Shown here in pieces: positions 35,787-45,864 of a DNA stretch of 64,000 nt; positions within the stretch are counted from its first letter, which is position 1; each line of letters begins with the position of its first letter. The notes under the pieces are model-generated. The model was not told where the DNA came from. It saw only the letters and a list, made by a program, of their open reading frames with translations, and ran no database searches. Origin of the DNA: Bacteroidales bacterium KA00344. GTDB lineage: Bacteria; Bacteroidota; Bacteroidia; Bacteroidales; Bacteroidaceae. Where the stretch lies: positions 35,179-99,178 of the forward strand of contig KQ959462.1 in the NCBI GenBank assembly GCA_001552765.1. The letters run 5' to 3'. The position numbers and the translations under genes are program-made.

Positions 35787-35794
35787 TATCTTTG
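35787..35794 (+). promoter_or_regulatory. Promoter -7 box of the RecD-like helicase gene
   Basis: TATCTTTG on the plus strand, with a leader of about 105 nt before the ATG at 35908. Confidence 0.5.
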
Positions 35795-35821
35795 TCTCTT
35801 AGGCAAGACGGATTAGCATTG

Positions 35822-35829
35822 CAAAGATA
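35822..35829 (-). promoter_or_regulatory. Promoter -7 box of the small one-TM protein gene
   Basis: The minus strand reads TATCTTTG 53 bp upstream of the ATG at 35769. It interleaves with the plus-strand promoter 28 bp away, so the two divergent transcripts overlap at their 5' ends. Confidence 0.55.
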
Positions 35830-35907
35830 CTAAAAACCCAATAGATAACGACGGTTATCCCTTGTCTTTTAACAAAAAAGTATTTACCACCAATATTTCA
35901 CAACGAA

Positions 35908-37377
35908 ATGACCCAAGCAGAGTTCATCGATTATATCAAACAAGACTTCGGTTTTGAGCCTACGTCCGACCAACAGAAAGGCATGGAGACCTTCGCCCGC
36001 TTTCTTGCCGACCGCAATGACCGTGTAGTGATGATACTTCGAGGCTCCGCCGGAACGGGAAAAACCTCCCTTGCCGGTGCAATGGTGCGCACACTCCATC
36101 GTCTGGGACAAAAACTCACACTGATGGCTCCTACCGGACGTGCGGCCAAAGTGTTTTCTCTCAACAGTGGTATGCCCGCCTACACCATACACCGGCGTAT
36201 CTATCGCGAGCAAGCCTATCAGGGATTGGACGGCCAGTTCAATCTCAACAACAACCGTTATCGCAATATGTTGTTTGTGGTAGACGAGGCTTCGATGGTG
36301 AGCAGCTTCCCAACGGGCGAGAGTTCGTTCGGTTCAGGGAGCCTACTCGACGACCTCATGCAATATGTGTACAGTGGCGACAACTGCCGTCTGATGCTCA
36401 TCGGCGACTGCGCCCAGTTGCCACCGGTGGGCGAAGAAGAAGCTCCGGCACTGAGTTCGGACATGCTCGAAGGCTACGGCATGAAGGTTTACCAATGCGA
36501 TTTGGACGAAGTGCTGAGACAAAGTCAGGACTCAGGCATACTCTACAATGCCACATTGATACGCCAACTGATTACGCACGACGAAACCACCCTGCTTCCC
36601 CAAATCGATTTCAACGGATTTGCCGACATCAAAGTGATGCCGGGCAACGAACTCATCGACAGTCTCGGCACAAGCTATCGGCAGACCGGAATAGACGAAA
36701 CCATAGTAGTGACACGGTCAAACAAGCGTGCAAACATTTACAATCAGGGCATCCGAAACATGGTACTCGACCGGGAGGAGATACTCTGTACGGGAGATAT
36801 GCTGATGATTGTACGCAACAATTACTTCTGGACAGAGCAAATATCGAAAGAAAAACAACCGGCAGACGCCAACATCCCTTCCTTTCTTGCCAACGGCGAC
36901 CGGGCGAAGGTGCTGAGAATACGCAACGAACGCGAGTTCTATGGCTTCCGATTTGCCGACGTATGGCTACAGTTCCCCGACTACGACAACTTCGAAATGC
37001 AGGTGACCATTACCATGGACTCGCTCATCAACGATGCTCCCGCACTGACCAGAGAACAACACGAGGAACTATATAATAAGGTAATGGAAGATTATGCCGA
37101 TCTCCCCACCAAGCCGGAACGGATGAAAGCACTGCGTAAGGACATCTATTTCAACGCCCTGCAAGTGAAGTTCGCCTATGCCGTTACCTGTCACAAGGCT
37201 CAGGGCGGACAATGGCAGCATGTCTATGTAGACCAAGGTTACATGACCGACGAGATGCTCACCCCAAACTATATTCACTGGCTGTACACCGCCTTTACGC
37301 GGGCCACTGACAAGCTTTTCCTTGTCAATTGGCCCCAAAACCAAGTAAAGCAGCATACGGAAGAACAACAGCCGTGA
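35908..37377 (+). CDS. RecD/PIF1-like superfamily 1 DNA helicase
   Basis: This 489-residue cytosolic helicase has the SF1B core. Walker A is GSAGTGKT (residues 46-53), Walker B is VVDEASM, motif III is LIGDCAQLPPVG, the motif with RSNKRANIYN follows, and the C-terminal UvrD-like half has AVTCHKAQGGQW and YTAFTRATDKL. The order matches RecD2-type enzymes without the N-terminal extension. A second SF1B helicase with a different tail lies at 55.3 kb. It converges on dnaG. The substrate is not evident from sequence. Confidence 0.9.
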   Translation: MTQAEFIDYIKQDFGFEPTSDQQKGMETFARFLADRNDRVVMILRGSAGTGKTSLAGAMVRTLHRLGQKLTLMAPTGRAAKVFSLNSGMPAYTIHRRIYREQAYQGLDGQFNLNNNRYRNMLFVVDEASMVSSFPTGESSFGSGSLLDDLMQYVYSGDNCRLMLIGDCAQLPPVGEEEAPALSSDMLEGYGMKVYQCDLDEVLRQSQDSGILYNATLIRQLITHDETTLLPQIDFNGFADIKVMPGNELIDSLGTSYRQTGIDETIVVTRSNKRANIYNQGIRNMVLDREEILCTGDMLMIVRNNYFWTEQISKEKQPADANIPSFLANGDRAKVLRIRNEREFYGFRFADVWLQFPDYDNFEMQVTITMDSLINDAPALTREQHEELYNKVMEDYADLPTKPERMKALRKDIYFNALQVKFAYAVTCHKAQGGQWQHVYVDQGYMTDEMLTPNYIHWLYTAFTRATDKLFLVNWPQNQVKQHTEEQQP

Positions 37378-37428
37378 CACTTCCAAGCATCAAAAATCGT
37401 TGAAACCGCATTACTGGCCCGTATCACG

Positions 37429-37447
37429 GCATTATATGGAATAATGC
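37429..37447. terminator. Small hairpin between the helicase and dnaG
   Basis: GCATTA (37429-37434) pairs with TAATGC (37442-37447) around a 7-nt loop in the gap between the two convergent stop codons. Confidence 0.35.
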
Positions 37448-37451
37448 AAAA

Positions 37452-39434
37452 CTATATAATGATGTTGTTGCCCAGCTGTTTGGCCAGCTTGTTGCGGATT
37501 TCCTGCATATCCTGATACTCTGTCATAAGCTTTTTCAACTGCTCCGCATCATCTGCCGAATGTTTAATTTGCTCCATCAAATCCTTAAGATGATGCTCCA
37601 CATAATCCATCCGAAAATCCAGCAACAAGTGCTCAGTCTGTTGCCGCAAGGCCTCTATCTCGTCTTCTTCATGCTGGCGACGATCTTCCTCATCTATAAA
37701 CATTTCCTCTTTTTCCGCTGACAGATGATAATAATCCGATGCCATCTTGTTGGCAATCTGACTGATCCGAATATCGTCATGATGGATAAAGTAAGGCTCT
37801 GCCTTGAAATCGGGCTTGTCACTCAGCTGCACGGCTTCGGCGAGAATATCGTTGAACAGGGATTCCTGAAACCGCAAACCATCGGCTTCAAGATTATAAT
37901 GTATATATTGCGCAACCGTGAGGTTGTAGACATTGCCGTCCTCGCCCTCCACATTTTCAAAGATTACACGTTCGCCATGACGCACCACCATCTGCGTGAG
38001 CATTCTTTCCACCTTGCTCGCCTGCTGCATGGGTGTTGCGATACGAATGGGTTGCACGTCTCGCCCGGTCTCCGGGGTTAGACCTTGTTCCTCCTCATCC
38101 TGTCCCATCGGTGTTTTTCTGTTGCGTCTTCTGCGGATAAACGTGTTCATCTGGCTGATGAGCGACCGCTCGTTGATACCCATGCGCAGGGAACAATCGT
38201 GAATATAGGTATCGCGCAGAATTTGATTCTGCACCATCGAAATAGATTCCACGATGGAATTGATGGCCTCCGCGCGCTTTGTCGGGTCGGTCTCTCCCTT
38301 CAGCAACAAGTCGGTCTTGAACTGTATGAAATCGCTCTGATGCTGCTCTATATATTCCCGAAATTCTGTCACCGTATGTGCTCTGGCAAACTCATCAGGG
38401 TCTTTGCCTTCGGGCAGGAGCAACACTTTGAGATTCATGCCTTCCGACAGCAACATATCCGTACCTTTCATGGCCGCATGGATTCCCGCTTCATCACTGT
38501 CGTAAATAAGCGTAATGTTCGATGTAAACCGATGAAGCATGTGTATTTGATGAAAGCTCAGGGCCGTGCCGGAGTTGGCCACGACATTCTCTATGCCACA
38601 CTGATGCATGGCAATCACGTCGGCCTGTCCCTCTACCATGAAAACATTGTCCTCCTTGGCAATTGCCTTCTTGGCTTGCCAAATGCCATACAATTCGCGG
38701 TCCTTGTAATAAATGTCGCTTGCCGGAGAGTTCACATACTTCTGATTCACCCCCTTGCTGCGACTGTCCAGCACACGGGCCGTGAACCCCACCACCTTAC
38801 CGCTGACACTTATCCACGGGAATATCACGCGCCCGGCATAGCGGTCGATAAGTTCGCCCCGGTCGTTCTTGTAACAGATACCCGTGGCAAGCAGAAACTC
38901 CTCTTTATATCCCTGCTGCAATGCCGTGCGTGCCAGAGCTGTACGGTCGTTCAGGTCATAGCCGAGTTGGAATTTCTTGATGACGTCATCGCGAAAGCCG
39001 CGACTCCGAAAATACTTCATCCCAATAGCCACTCCATCCGCATTGTTGTGCAAAAGATCCTCAAAATATTTGCAAGCCCACTCATTGACAATAAACATCG
39101 ACTCGCGCTGGCTCTGCTCCTCCTTTTCCTCATCGGTGAGTTCGCGCTCCCTGATCTCAATGTGGTATTTGTTGGCCAGCCATCTGAGCGCCTCAGGATA
39201 GGTCATCTGCTCGTGTTCCATCACAAAGTTCACGGGCGTTCCGCCCTTTCCGCAACCAAAGCAATGACACGTTCCACGTGCAGGAGACACAAAAAACGAA
39301 GGTGTCTTCTCGTTGTGAAACGGGCAAAGCCCCTTGTAGTTGGCCCCGGCTTTCTTCAGGGTCACAAATTCTGACACCACCTCCACTATATTGGCGGTAT
39401 CCTTGATTTTCTCTACGGTTTGTCTGTCTATCAT
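37452..39434 (-). CDS. dnaG: DNA primase
   Basis: DnaG makes the RNA primers for replication. The 660-residue protein starts MIDRQTVEKIKDTANIVEVV. The CHC2 zinc site is C37, H40, C58, C61. The Toprim core follows with the VEGQADVIAMHQ block, SGTALS, IYDSDEAGIHA and LPEGKDPDEFA, then a C-terminal helical region with a DnaB-binding role, where a charged coiled-coil stretch (about residues 560-650) is notable. It is transcribed divergently from etfB, with TATCTTTG at 39569-39562 on the minus strand. Confidence 0.96.
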   Translation of the reverse strand: MIDRQTVEKIKDTANIVEVVSEFVTLKKAGANYKGLCPFHNEKTPSFFVSPARGTCHCFGCGKGGTPVNFVMEHEQMTYPEALRWLANKYHIEIRERELTDEEKEEQSQRESMFIVNEWACKYFEDLLHNNADGVAIGMKYFRSRGFRDDVIKKFQLGYDLNDRTALARTALQQGYKEEFLLATGICYKNDRGELIDRYAGRVIFPWISVSGKVVGFTARVLDSRSKGVNQKYVNSPASDIYYKDRELYGIWQAKKAIAKEDNVFMVEGQADVIAMHQCGIENVVANSGTALSFHQIHMLHRFTSNITLIYDSDEAGIHAAMKGTDMLLSEGMNLKVLLLPEGKDPDEFARAHTVTEFREYIEQHQSDFIQFKTDLLLKGETDPTKRAEAINSIVESISMVQNQILRDTYIHDCSLRMGINERSLISQMNTFIRRRRNRKTPMGQDEEEQGLTPETGRDVQPIRIATPMQQASKVERMLTQMVVRHGERVIFENVEGEDGNVYNLTVAQYIHYNLEADGLRFQESLFNDILAEAVQLSDKPDFKAEPYFIHHDDIRISQIANKMASDYYHLSAEKEEMFIDEEDRRQHEEDEIEALRQQTEHLLLDFRMDYVEHHLKDLMEQIKHSADDAEQLKKLMTEYQDMQEIRNKLAKQLGNNIII

Positions 39435-39561
39435 AAAAATAAACGGTTTGAGGGAGAGGTTGAAGTAGTTACGTACAGCGAGCGCTATCGTGTCCCGACT
39501 TTAAACGAAGCTGTTTGTCCTGTTTCGCCTTAGCCTTTACACCAACTTTGCTACTCTCATG

Positions 39562-39569
39562 CAAAGATA
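39562..39569 (-). promoter_or_regulatory. Promoter -7 box of dnaG
   Basis: The minus strand reads TATCTTTG, about 128 bp upstream of the dnaG start codon. Confidence 0.55.
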
Positions 39570-39683
39570 AGGCTTTTTATCTATAGTGAGCGTTTAAAAA
39601 AACAAAAATATAACGGCATGATCACTCCACCCACCGCCCTACTCCACGGTTTCTCTTCATTCTTCCATCTCCCCGCTTCCCTT

Positions 39684-40077
39684 TATAAAATATTATTACC
39701 GTTTTTCGGTCATTATTTTCTGAGCAACCAGCGTAAAAAGGGCTATGTTTCCGCCCTCATTCCCCATTTGTTTGACCTAAAAACTGCACTGTTTGTGGAG
39801 ATCGTACCCTGCCATATTATGGCGGAGCCTTAACGGCGGTATGAATAAGCCTTAGTCGCAAGACGGTTAGGCTTCAATCGCTCTGCGGTTAAGGCTTATC
39901 CGCAATGCCATTCGATATGTAATCGCAGACGAACGGATTGAAGGCGCAAAAGCAGAAAAACGCAACCAGTTGATTATAAACACATTACGAACTATCGTAA
40001 AAATCGCGAATTTCGGACGGAAGCAAAATTATTTTGAAATACGCGAAGTATACGGGGGTGTTTGTAAAGAAAAATAC
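39684..40077 (+). repeat. Intergenic repeat family, copy D
   Basis: This full-type copy has TATTATTACCGTTTTTCGGT at the start, the exact head 16-mer AAAAAGGGCTATGTTT at 39735-39750, an ordered set of GCCTTA/TAAGGC modules between about 39825 and 39905, and the exact tail 16-mer TTTTGAAATACGCGAA at 40032-40047 followed by GGGGGTGTTTGTAAAG. It points toward etfB and lies in the divergent gap with dnaG. Confidence 0.8.
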
Positions 40078-40170
40078 AGATATGCAGTATCCCCAAAAAC
40101 TATCACAATGTAATTACCGCAGGCTATGACAAACACCATGTAAACCCGATGGTTGTTTTTAGATGTTTTG

Positions 40171-40202
40171 TTTGGTCAAGAAGCAAATAATTTGTATTTT
40201 TG
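40171..40202 (+). promoter_or_regulatory. Promoter of the etfB-etfA-acyl-CoA dehydrogenase operon
   Basis: TTTG at 40171-40174 and TATTTTTG at 40195-40202 are separated by exactly 20 bp, the clearest full promoter in the window. The ATG follows 37 bp later. Confidence 0.8.
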
Positions 40203-40239
40203 CCATAATTAACGACACTTCAAATTTATACATAAATAC

Positions 40240-41109
40240 ATGAAACTAAAAATCGTTGTACTTGCCAAGCAAGTGCCAGACACGAGAAATGTGGGTAAAG
40301 ACGCCATGACGGCTCAAGGCACCGTAAACCGTGCCGCCCTGCCCGCTATCTTCAACCCTGAAGACCTGAACGCCCTGGAACAAGCACTCCGACTCAAGGA
40401 CCAAAACCCCGGCTCTACGGTTGGTATTCTCACGATGGGACCACCCCGAGCAAGCGAAATTATCCGTCAGGGGCTATATCGGGGAGCCGATACCGGCTGG
40501 TTGCTCACCGACCGAAAGTTTGCCGGTGCCGACACCTTAGCCACATCGTATGCGCTCTCGATGGCCATTCGTAAAATAGGAAAGGTAGATATTATTCTGG
40601 GTGGACGCCAGGCCATAGACGGCGACACGGCGCAGGTGGGACCACAAGTGGCTCAAAAGCTCGGCCTCAACCAAGTGACCTACGCAGAAGAAATCATCAA
40701 GATAGAAGATGGCAAGGCTACGATTCGCCGACACATTGACGGCGGCGTGGAAACGGTTGCCGCACCGCTCCCGGTGCTCATCACCGTGAACGGAACGGCT
40801 GCGCCGGCACGCCCCTGCAATGCCAAACTCGTGATGAAATACAAGTACGCCACCTGCCCTATGGAACGCAAGGGCGACGAGCCTTGGGCCGCGCTGTATG
40901 AGTCGAGGCCCTATCTCACCCTCAACCAATGGAGCGTGGAAGACGTAGACGGCGACGAGGCTCAATGTGGGCTGTCGGGCTCGCCTACCAAAGTGAAAGC
41001 CGTGCAGAACATTGTGTTCCAAGCCAAAGAGAGCAAGACCCTCACGGACAGTGATGCCGACATTGAGGAATTGATGAAAGAACTCATCAACGAAAAAATT
41101 ATTGGTTAA
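40240..41109 (+). CDS. etfB: Electron transfer flavoprotein beta subunit
   Basis: EtfB pairs with EtfA to carry electrons from acyl-CoA dehydrogenases. The 289-residue protein begins MKLKIVVLAKQVPDT and carries the family patterns FNPEDLNALEQAL, TMGPPRA, GGRQAIDGDTAQVGPQVAQ and the C-terminal arm. It is the first gene of an etfB-etfA-acyl-CoA dehydrogenase cluster with 31-bp and 133-bp gaps. A full promoter lies directly upstream and repeat copy D sits behind that. Whether this ETF can bifurcate electrons cannot be read confidently from sequence alone. Confidence 0.94.
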   Translation: MKLKIVVLAKQVPDTRNVGKDAMTAQGTVNRAALPAIFNPEDLNALEQALRLKDQNPGSTVGILTMGPPRASEIIRQGLYRGADTGWLLTDRKFAGADTLATSYALSMAIRKIGKVDIILGGRQAIDGDTAQVGPQVAQKLGLNQVTYAEEIIKIEDGKATIRRHIDGGVETVAAPLPVLITVNGTAAPARPCNAKLVMKYKYATCPMERKGDEPWAALYESRPYLTLNQWSVEDVDGDEAQCGLSGSPTKVKAVQNIVFQAKESKTLTDSDADIEELMKELINEKIIG

Positions 41110-41140
41110 TTAAGATTGGCCTTTGAGCCACCTATAAAAG

Positions 41141-42163
41141 ATGAACAACGTATTTGTATATTGCGAAATAGAAGAAACAACCGTGAAGGAAGTTTCTCAA
41201 GAATTGCTGACTAAGGGTCGCAGACTGGCCCAACAACTCGGCGTACAGCTTCACGCCGTAGTTGCCGGGACGGGCATCAAGGGTAAAGTGGAGAGCCAGA
41301 TCCTCCCTTACGGTGTGGACAAGCTCTTCGTGTTCGACGCGGAAGGACTGTTCCCCTATACTTCCGCCCCCCATACGGACATCCTTGTAAACCTCTTTAA
41401 AGAAGAAAAACCTCAAATCTGTCTCATGGGTGCGACCGTCATCGGGCGCGATCTCGGCCCACGAGTTTCGTCGTCGCTGACGTCAGGACTTACTGCCGAC
41501 TGCACGCAGTTAGAGATTGGAGACTACGAAGACAAAAAGAGCGGCAAACTCTATAAGGACCTGCTGTTCCAGATTCGTCCCGCCTTTGGTGGGAACATTG
41601 TCGCCACCATCGTCAATCCTGACCACCGCCCTCAGATGGCTACCGTGCGTTCGGGTGTGATGCTGCGCGAGATTCTCGACGAAAACTACAAGGGCGAAGT
41701 GGTTTATCCGGATGTTGCCCAATATGTTTCCGAGACCAGTTATGCGGTAAAAGTCATTGACCGCCATGTGGAAAAAGCCATGAACAACCTCAAGGCCTCT
41801 CCCATTGTTGTGGCCGGAGGTTACGGAATGGGGTCGAAAGAAGCTTTCTCCATGCTCTACGATCTGGCCGACGTGCTCCACGCGGAGGTTGGCGCGAGCC
41901 GTGCTGCCGTAGACGCAGGCTGGCTGGATAACGAGCGTCAGGTGGGACAGACCGGCATCACCGTTCACCCCAAAGTGTATTTCGCCTTTGGAATATCCGG
42001 CCAAATTCAGCATATCGCAGGTATGCAGGACGCAGGCATCATCATCGCCGTGAACAACGACCCGGACGCGCCTATCAACGCCATCGCCGATTATGTGATT
42101 CGGGGTAACGTCGAGGAGGTGATTCCCAAGATGATAAAATATTACAAACAGAATAGTAAATAA
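41141..42163 (+). CDS. etfA: Electron transfer flavoprotein alpha subunit
   Basis: EtfA binds the FAD that receives electrons from the dehydrogenase. The 340-residue protein has the N-terminal ETF fold and the C-terminal FAD domain, where VVAGGYGMGSKEAFSML, GASRAAVDAGW, RQVGQTGITVHPKVYFAFGISGQIQH and VNNDPDAPI are the recognised FAD-contacting blocks. It follows etfB by 31 bp and precedes the acyl-CoA dehydrogenase, so all three are probably one transcript. Confidence 0.95.
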   Translation: MNNVFVYCEIEETTVKEVSQELLTKGRRLAQQLGVQLHAVVAGTGIKGKVESQILPYGVDKLFVFDAEGLFPYTSAPHTDILVNLFKEEKPQICLMGATVIGRDLGPRVSSSLTSGLTADCTQLEIGDYEDKKSGKLYKDLLFQIRPAFGGNIVATIVNPDHRPQMATVRSGVMLREILDENYKGEVVYPDVAQYVSETSYAVKVIDRHVEKAMNNLKASPIVVAGGYGMGSKEAFSMLYDLADVLHAEVGASRAAVDAGWLDNERQVGQTGITVHPKVYFAFGISGQIQHIAGMQDAGIIIAVNNDPDAPINAIADYVIRGNVEEVIPKMIKYYKQNSK

Positions 42164-42296
42164 CAATCAAGCAGGAAAAATGACGGGAATGAAAGCATAG
42201 GGACTGTCAGTTTGGAGCAATCCGAACCACATCCGGCTTTGCTACTTTGATGCTGTGATACCCTCATGCCTTGATTCTCAAAACAAAATAAGTATT

Positions 42297-44018
42297 ATGT
42301 CTAATTACTATACAGACCATCCCGAAATTGGATTCCAACTCAATCATCCATTGATGAAGAGGATTGTGGAACTCAAGGAACGCAACTATGCCGACCAAGA
42401 GAAGTTCGAAGATGCCCCCGTAAACTTTGAGGATGCCATCGAAAACTACAAACGATTGCTCGAAATCACCGGCGACATCACGGCCAACATCATTGAGCCC
42501 AACTCTGAAAGTGTGGACTTGGAGGGGCCGCATCTTGAAAACGGGCGTATGCTTTATGCGAGCAAGACCTTAGAAAACCTTGAGGCCACGCGCCAAGCCG
42601 GGCTTTGGGGTGTTTCCATGCCACGACAATATGGCGGACTAAATATCCCCATCACCATCTTTTCTATGATGTCTGAAATGGTGGCCACAGCCGACTCCGG
42701 TTTCCAGAACATTTGGAGCCTTCAAAGTTGCATTGATACTTTGTATGAGTTTGGCTCCGAAGAGCAGATGCAGAAATACATTCCCCGCGTATCTGCCGGC
42801 GAGACGATGTCGATGGACTTGACCGAGCCGGATGCCGGCTCCGACCTGCAGCGTGTGATGCTGAAAGCTACGCAAGACGAGGACGGCACCTGGCGGCTCA
42901 ACGGTGTGAAACGATTTATCACCAATGGCGACTCTGACATTCATCTCGTTTTGGCTCGGTCGGAAGCCGGGACCAAAGACGGGCGTGGGCTCTCCATGTT
43001 TATCTACGACAAGCGCGACGGTGGAGTTACCGTGCGCCACATCGAAAACAAACTTGGTATTCACGGCAGTCCTACCTGCGAACTGGTGTATAAAAACGCC
43101 AAAGCCGAACTATGCGGCGACCGTCGGATGGGACTTATCAAATACGTTATGAGCTTGATGAACGGTGCCCGGCTGGGAATCGCCGCGCAATCCGTAGGTC
43201 TGGCACAGGAGGCTTACACTCAAGCTGTTGACTACGCCAAAGCCCGCGTGCAGTTCGGAAAGAAGATTGCCACCTTCCCCGCTGTCTATGACATGCTCTC
43301 CCGAATGAAGGCCAAACTCGATGCAGGGCGTGCCATTCTCTACCAGACATCACGCTATGTAGACATTTACAAAACCTTGGAAGACATTTCCCGCGAGCGC
43401 AAGCTCACGCCTGAGGAGCGCAAGGAGATGAAAACCTACAGCCGACTGGCCGATGCGCTCACGCCTCTGAGCAAGGGTATGATCTCAGAATATGCCAATC
43501 AGAATGCCTACGACTGTATATCCGTTCATGGCGGCTCCGGCTTCATTATGGAATACAAGAGCCAGCGGCTCTACCGCGACGCCCGTATCTTCTCTATCTA
43601 TGAAGGCACGACACAGTTGCAGGTGGTAGCTGCCATACGCTACATCACGAACGGAACCTATCTCAACATCATCAATGAGATGTTGGGCGAAGAAGTTTCT
43701 GAAGAATTGAAGCCCTATAAGGAGCGCATCGAAAAGTGCGTGAAACTTTATGAAGAGGCCATTGAAAAAGTAAAGGCTGAAGACTGTCAGGAAGCTCACG
43801 ACTTCCTCGGACGTCGTCTGTACAACATGACGGGCGACATCGTGATGGCACTCTTGCTCATCAACGACGCGTCTAAGGCACCTGAACTCTACGCCAAGAG
43901 CGCGAAAGTCTTTACCAGACTGGCCGAAGAGGAAATCATTGGGCACGCCGCATTTATCCAAGCGTTTGTCATCGACGATCTGAAAGACTGCCGTCTCATC
44001 TCGGAAACAGAGGAATAG
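42297..44018 (+). CDS. Acyl-CoA dehydrogenase family protein
   Basis: This FAD enzyme oxidises or reduces an acyl-CoA with ETF as partner. I chose the ATG at 42297 (573 residues) because the in-frame upstream start at 42255 adds residues of untranslated character. The core motifs are MDLTEPDAGSDLQ (FAD binding), the KRFITNGD block, the VHGGSGFIMEY segment and the catalytic Glu E436 in YEGTT. The C-terminal extension of about 120 residues is typical of the longer bacterial group whose substrates are poorly known. Placement right after etfBA indicates that these proteins work together. Confidence 0.93.
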   Translation: MSNYYTDHPEIGFQLNHPLMKRIVELKERNYADQEKFEDAPVNFEDAIENYKRLLEITGDITANIIEPNSESVDLEGPHLENGRMLYASKTLENLEATRQAGLWGVSMPRQYGGLNIPITIFSMMSEMVATADSGFQNIWSLQSCIDTLYEFGSEEQMQKYIPRVSAGETMSMDLTEPDAGSDLQRVMLKATQDEDGTWRLNGVKRFITNGDSDIHLVLARSEAGTKDGRGLSMFIYDKRDGGVTVRHIENKLGIHGSPTCELVYKNAKAELCGDRRMGLIKYVMSLMNGARLGIAAQSVGLAQEAYTQAVDYAKARVQFGKKIATFPAVYDMLSRMKAKLDAGRAILYQTSRYVDIYKTLEDISRERKLTPEERKEMKTYSRLADALTPLSKGMISEYANQNAYDCISVHGGSGFIMEYKSQRLYRDARIFSIYEGTTQLQVVAAIRYITNGTYLNIINEMLGEEVSEELKPYKERIEKCVKLYEEAIEKVKAEDCQEAHDFLGRRLYNMTGDIVMALLLINDASKAPELYAKSAKVFTRLAEEEIIGHAAFIQAFVIDDLKDCRLISETEE

Positions 44019-44039
44019 TGAGATCGGAACGACATACAC

Positions 44040-44077
44040 ACAGCCTCGTCCACGCTTTTGGTGGGTGGGGCTGTTTT
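44040..44077 (+). terminator. Hairpin terminator after the acyl-CoA dehydrogenase
   Basis: CAGCC (44041-44045) pairs with GGCTG (44069-44073), with an inner CCAC/GTGG stem, followed by TTTT. Confidence 0.55.
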
Positions 44078-44153
44078 CGAAAATCAAGCCCAAAATTAGG
44101 CAAATAACACATCAACACCCCTTGTACAAAGGATAACAGAAACATAAGGTAAT

Positions 44154-45371
44154 ATGAAATCACTCCGGGAAATTTATCGAATTGGCAAAGGACCGTCGTC
44201 AAGCCACACGATGGGACCACAAAAAGCCGCACAGGCCTATCTTGCCAAACACCCTGAAGCCAAGAGCTTTCGGGTAACACTCTATGGCAGTCTGGCCGCA
44301 ACGGGCAAGGGACACATGACTGATGTTGCCATCGAAGACGTGCTCAGCCCCATTGCTCCGGTTGAAATTGTTTGGAAACCAAGCGAGTTTCTTGCTTTCC
44401 ATCCTAATGCCATGAAGTTTGAAACCGACAAGGGGGATCCATGGACTGTGTACAGCGTGGGTGGAGGAGCCATTTCAGAGGGCCCGAATCCCACAGGGTT
44501 GATGCCGGTAAGTGGAGATATTTACGATCTCACCTCTCTTAAAGACATTCAGAACTGGTGCGACACCCATGGACGAGCATATTGGGAATACGTTGATAAA
44601 TGTGAGGATCCGTCGATATGGGACTATTTGCAGGAAGTATGGGAAACCATGCAAGCTGCCGTAGAACGAGGCATCGACAGGGAAGGAGTACTGCCCGGTC
44701 CGCTCAACCTTCAACGCAAAGCCTCCACCTATTACATCAAGGCCAAGGGGTACAAACAAAGCCTACAGACGCGCGGTTTGGTCTATGCATACGCTCTGGC
44801 CGTAAGCGAGGAAAACGCTTCAGGCGGTATCATTGTTACCGCTCCGACCTGCGGCGCCAGCGGTGTAATCCCCGCCGTGCTCTATCACCTTTCCCGAGGT
44901 CATAACTTTTCAGACCAAAAGATACTCCATGCCCTTGCCACAGCCGGCTTGATTGGCAATGTTGTGAAAGAAAACGCATCCATTTCCGGAGCTGATGTGG
45001 GTTGTCAGGGAGAGGTTGGTGTAGCTTGTGCTATGGCTTCTGCGGCCGCCTGCCAGTTGTTTGGAGGCAGTCCGTCACAAATAGAATATGCTGCAGAGAT
45101 GGGATTGGAACATCATTTAGGCATGACTTGTGACCCCATCTGCGGATTGGTACAGATTCCCTGCATAGAGCGCAACGCCTTTGCAGCCACTCGAGCCCTT
45201 GATTCGAACCTCTATGCATCGTTCAGCGACGGCATGCACCGGGTGCATTTCGACCATGTAGTGGAAGTAATGATGCAGACAGGACACGACATTCCTTCGC
45301 TTTACAAGGAGACTTCGGAAGGCGGATTAGCAAAAGGATCAGGCTATTTCTTCTCTCCCGAAGAGATGTAA
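44154..45371 (+). CDS. sdaA: L-serine ammonia-lyase, single-chain iron-sulfur type
   Basis: This enzyme deaminates L-serine to pyruvate and ammonia using a 4Fe-4S cluster. The 405 residues fuse the beta and alpha parts in one chain. [12 protein letters not shown] is the substrate-binding start, APTCGASGV (C233) the central loop. The likely cluster ligands are C284, C326 and C337, whose spacing (42 and 11) matches the characterised Legionella enzyme. The C-terminal [16 protein letters not shown] is complete. It probably has its own promoter, which I could not identify, and is followed after 52 bp by a small lipoprotein gene. Confidence 0.95.
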   Translation: MKSLREIYRIGKGPSSSHTMGPQKAAQAYLAKHPEAKSFRVTLYGSLAATGKGHMTDVAIEDVLSPIAPVEIVWKPSEFLAFHPNAMKFETDKGDPWTVYSVGGGAISEGPNPTGLMPVSGDIYDLTSLKDIQNWCDTHGRAYWEYVDKCEDPSIWDYLQEVWETMQAAVERGIDREGVLPGPLNLQRKASTYYIKAKGYKQSLQTRGLVYAYALAVSEENASGGIIVTAPTCGASGVIPAVLYHLSRGHNFSDQKILHALATAGLIGNVVKENASISGADVGCQGEVGVACAMASAAACQLFGGSPSQIEYAAEMGLEHHLGMTCDPICGLVQIPCIERNAFAATRALDSNLYASFSDGMHRVHFDHVVEVMMQTGHDIPSLYKETSEGGLAKGSGYFFSPEEM

Positions 45372-45423
45372 ACAGCCATTTTTCCATATCATTCAAGAGA
45401 TTAAGCGAATCCTTTAAGACATT

Positions 45424-45864
45424 ATGCGAAAGATATTCCTTTTTGTTTTCATGGTGGTTATCACCGCTTGGGTGTCCACTTCCTGCCGTATGGCACCTTC
45501 CACAGACCTTGGCGACACTGTGGAAGCTAAATATTTCGAGCCGTATGACAGTACCAAACACAAAACAACAAGGCAACAGGCACACCCCGTTCCTATCCAA
45601 GACAGTCTGGATATCTACGTCATCGGACCGGCTTCAACATCCGATCGCGTTCAGCTTTTGAGCTATCCGAGCCGTCGTGACACAATGGTTTATGTCAAAG
45701 GAAGACATATCAAGGTGGTAGGTAATGCCGACTTCTACCATGTGGTACGGGCAAAGTTCTGGATTTCAGAGGCCGGAGACACACTGGTCACTCGCTTGGA
45801 GGAAATCAAAGACATTGTCCCAGACCAAGAAGAAGCAACGAAAGCGGACCGCAATAAGGAGTAA
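45424..45864 (+). CDS. Small predicted lipoprotein, function unknown
   Basis: I do not recognise this 146-residue protein. An N-terminal hydrophobic stretch (FLFVFMVVITAWVSTSC) ends at a cysteine that could be lipidated, though the residues before it (S-T-S) are not the textbook lipobox. The mature part has a beta-rich core (DIYVIGPASTSDRVQLLSYPSRRDTMVYVKGRHIKVVG, listed in short pieces: YVIGP, VQLLSY, MVYVKG, IKVVG) and a charged tail. It follows sdaA by 52 bp on the same strand and faces coaX. Confidence 0.65.
   Translation: MRKIFLFVFMVVITAWVSTSCRMAPSTDLGDTVEAKYFEPYDSTKHKTTRQQAHPVPIQDSLDIYVIGPASTSDRVQLLSYPSRRDTMVYVKGRHIKVVGNADFYHVVRAKFWISEAGDTLVTRLEEIKDIVPDQEEATKADRNKE

Noticed and set aside
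38085..39374. Long plus-strand open frame (about 430 codons) opposite dnaG
   Set aside because: It is antisense to a clear DnaG protein and its translation has no domain features.
39618..39833. 71-codon frame overlapping repeat copy D
   Set aside because: It is not kept in the other copies of the repeat, so it is not likely to be translated.
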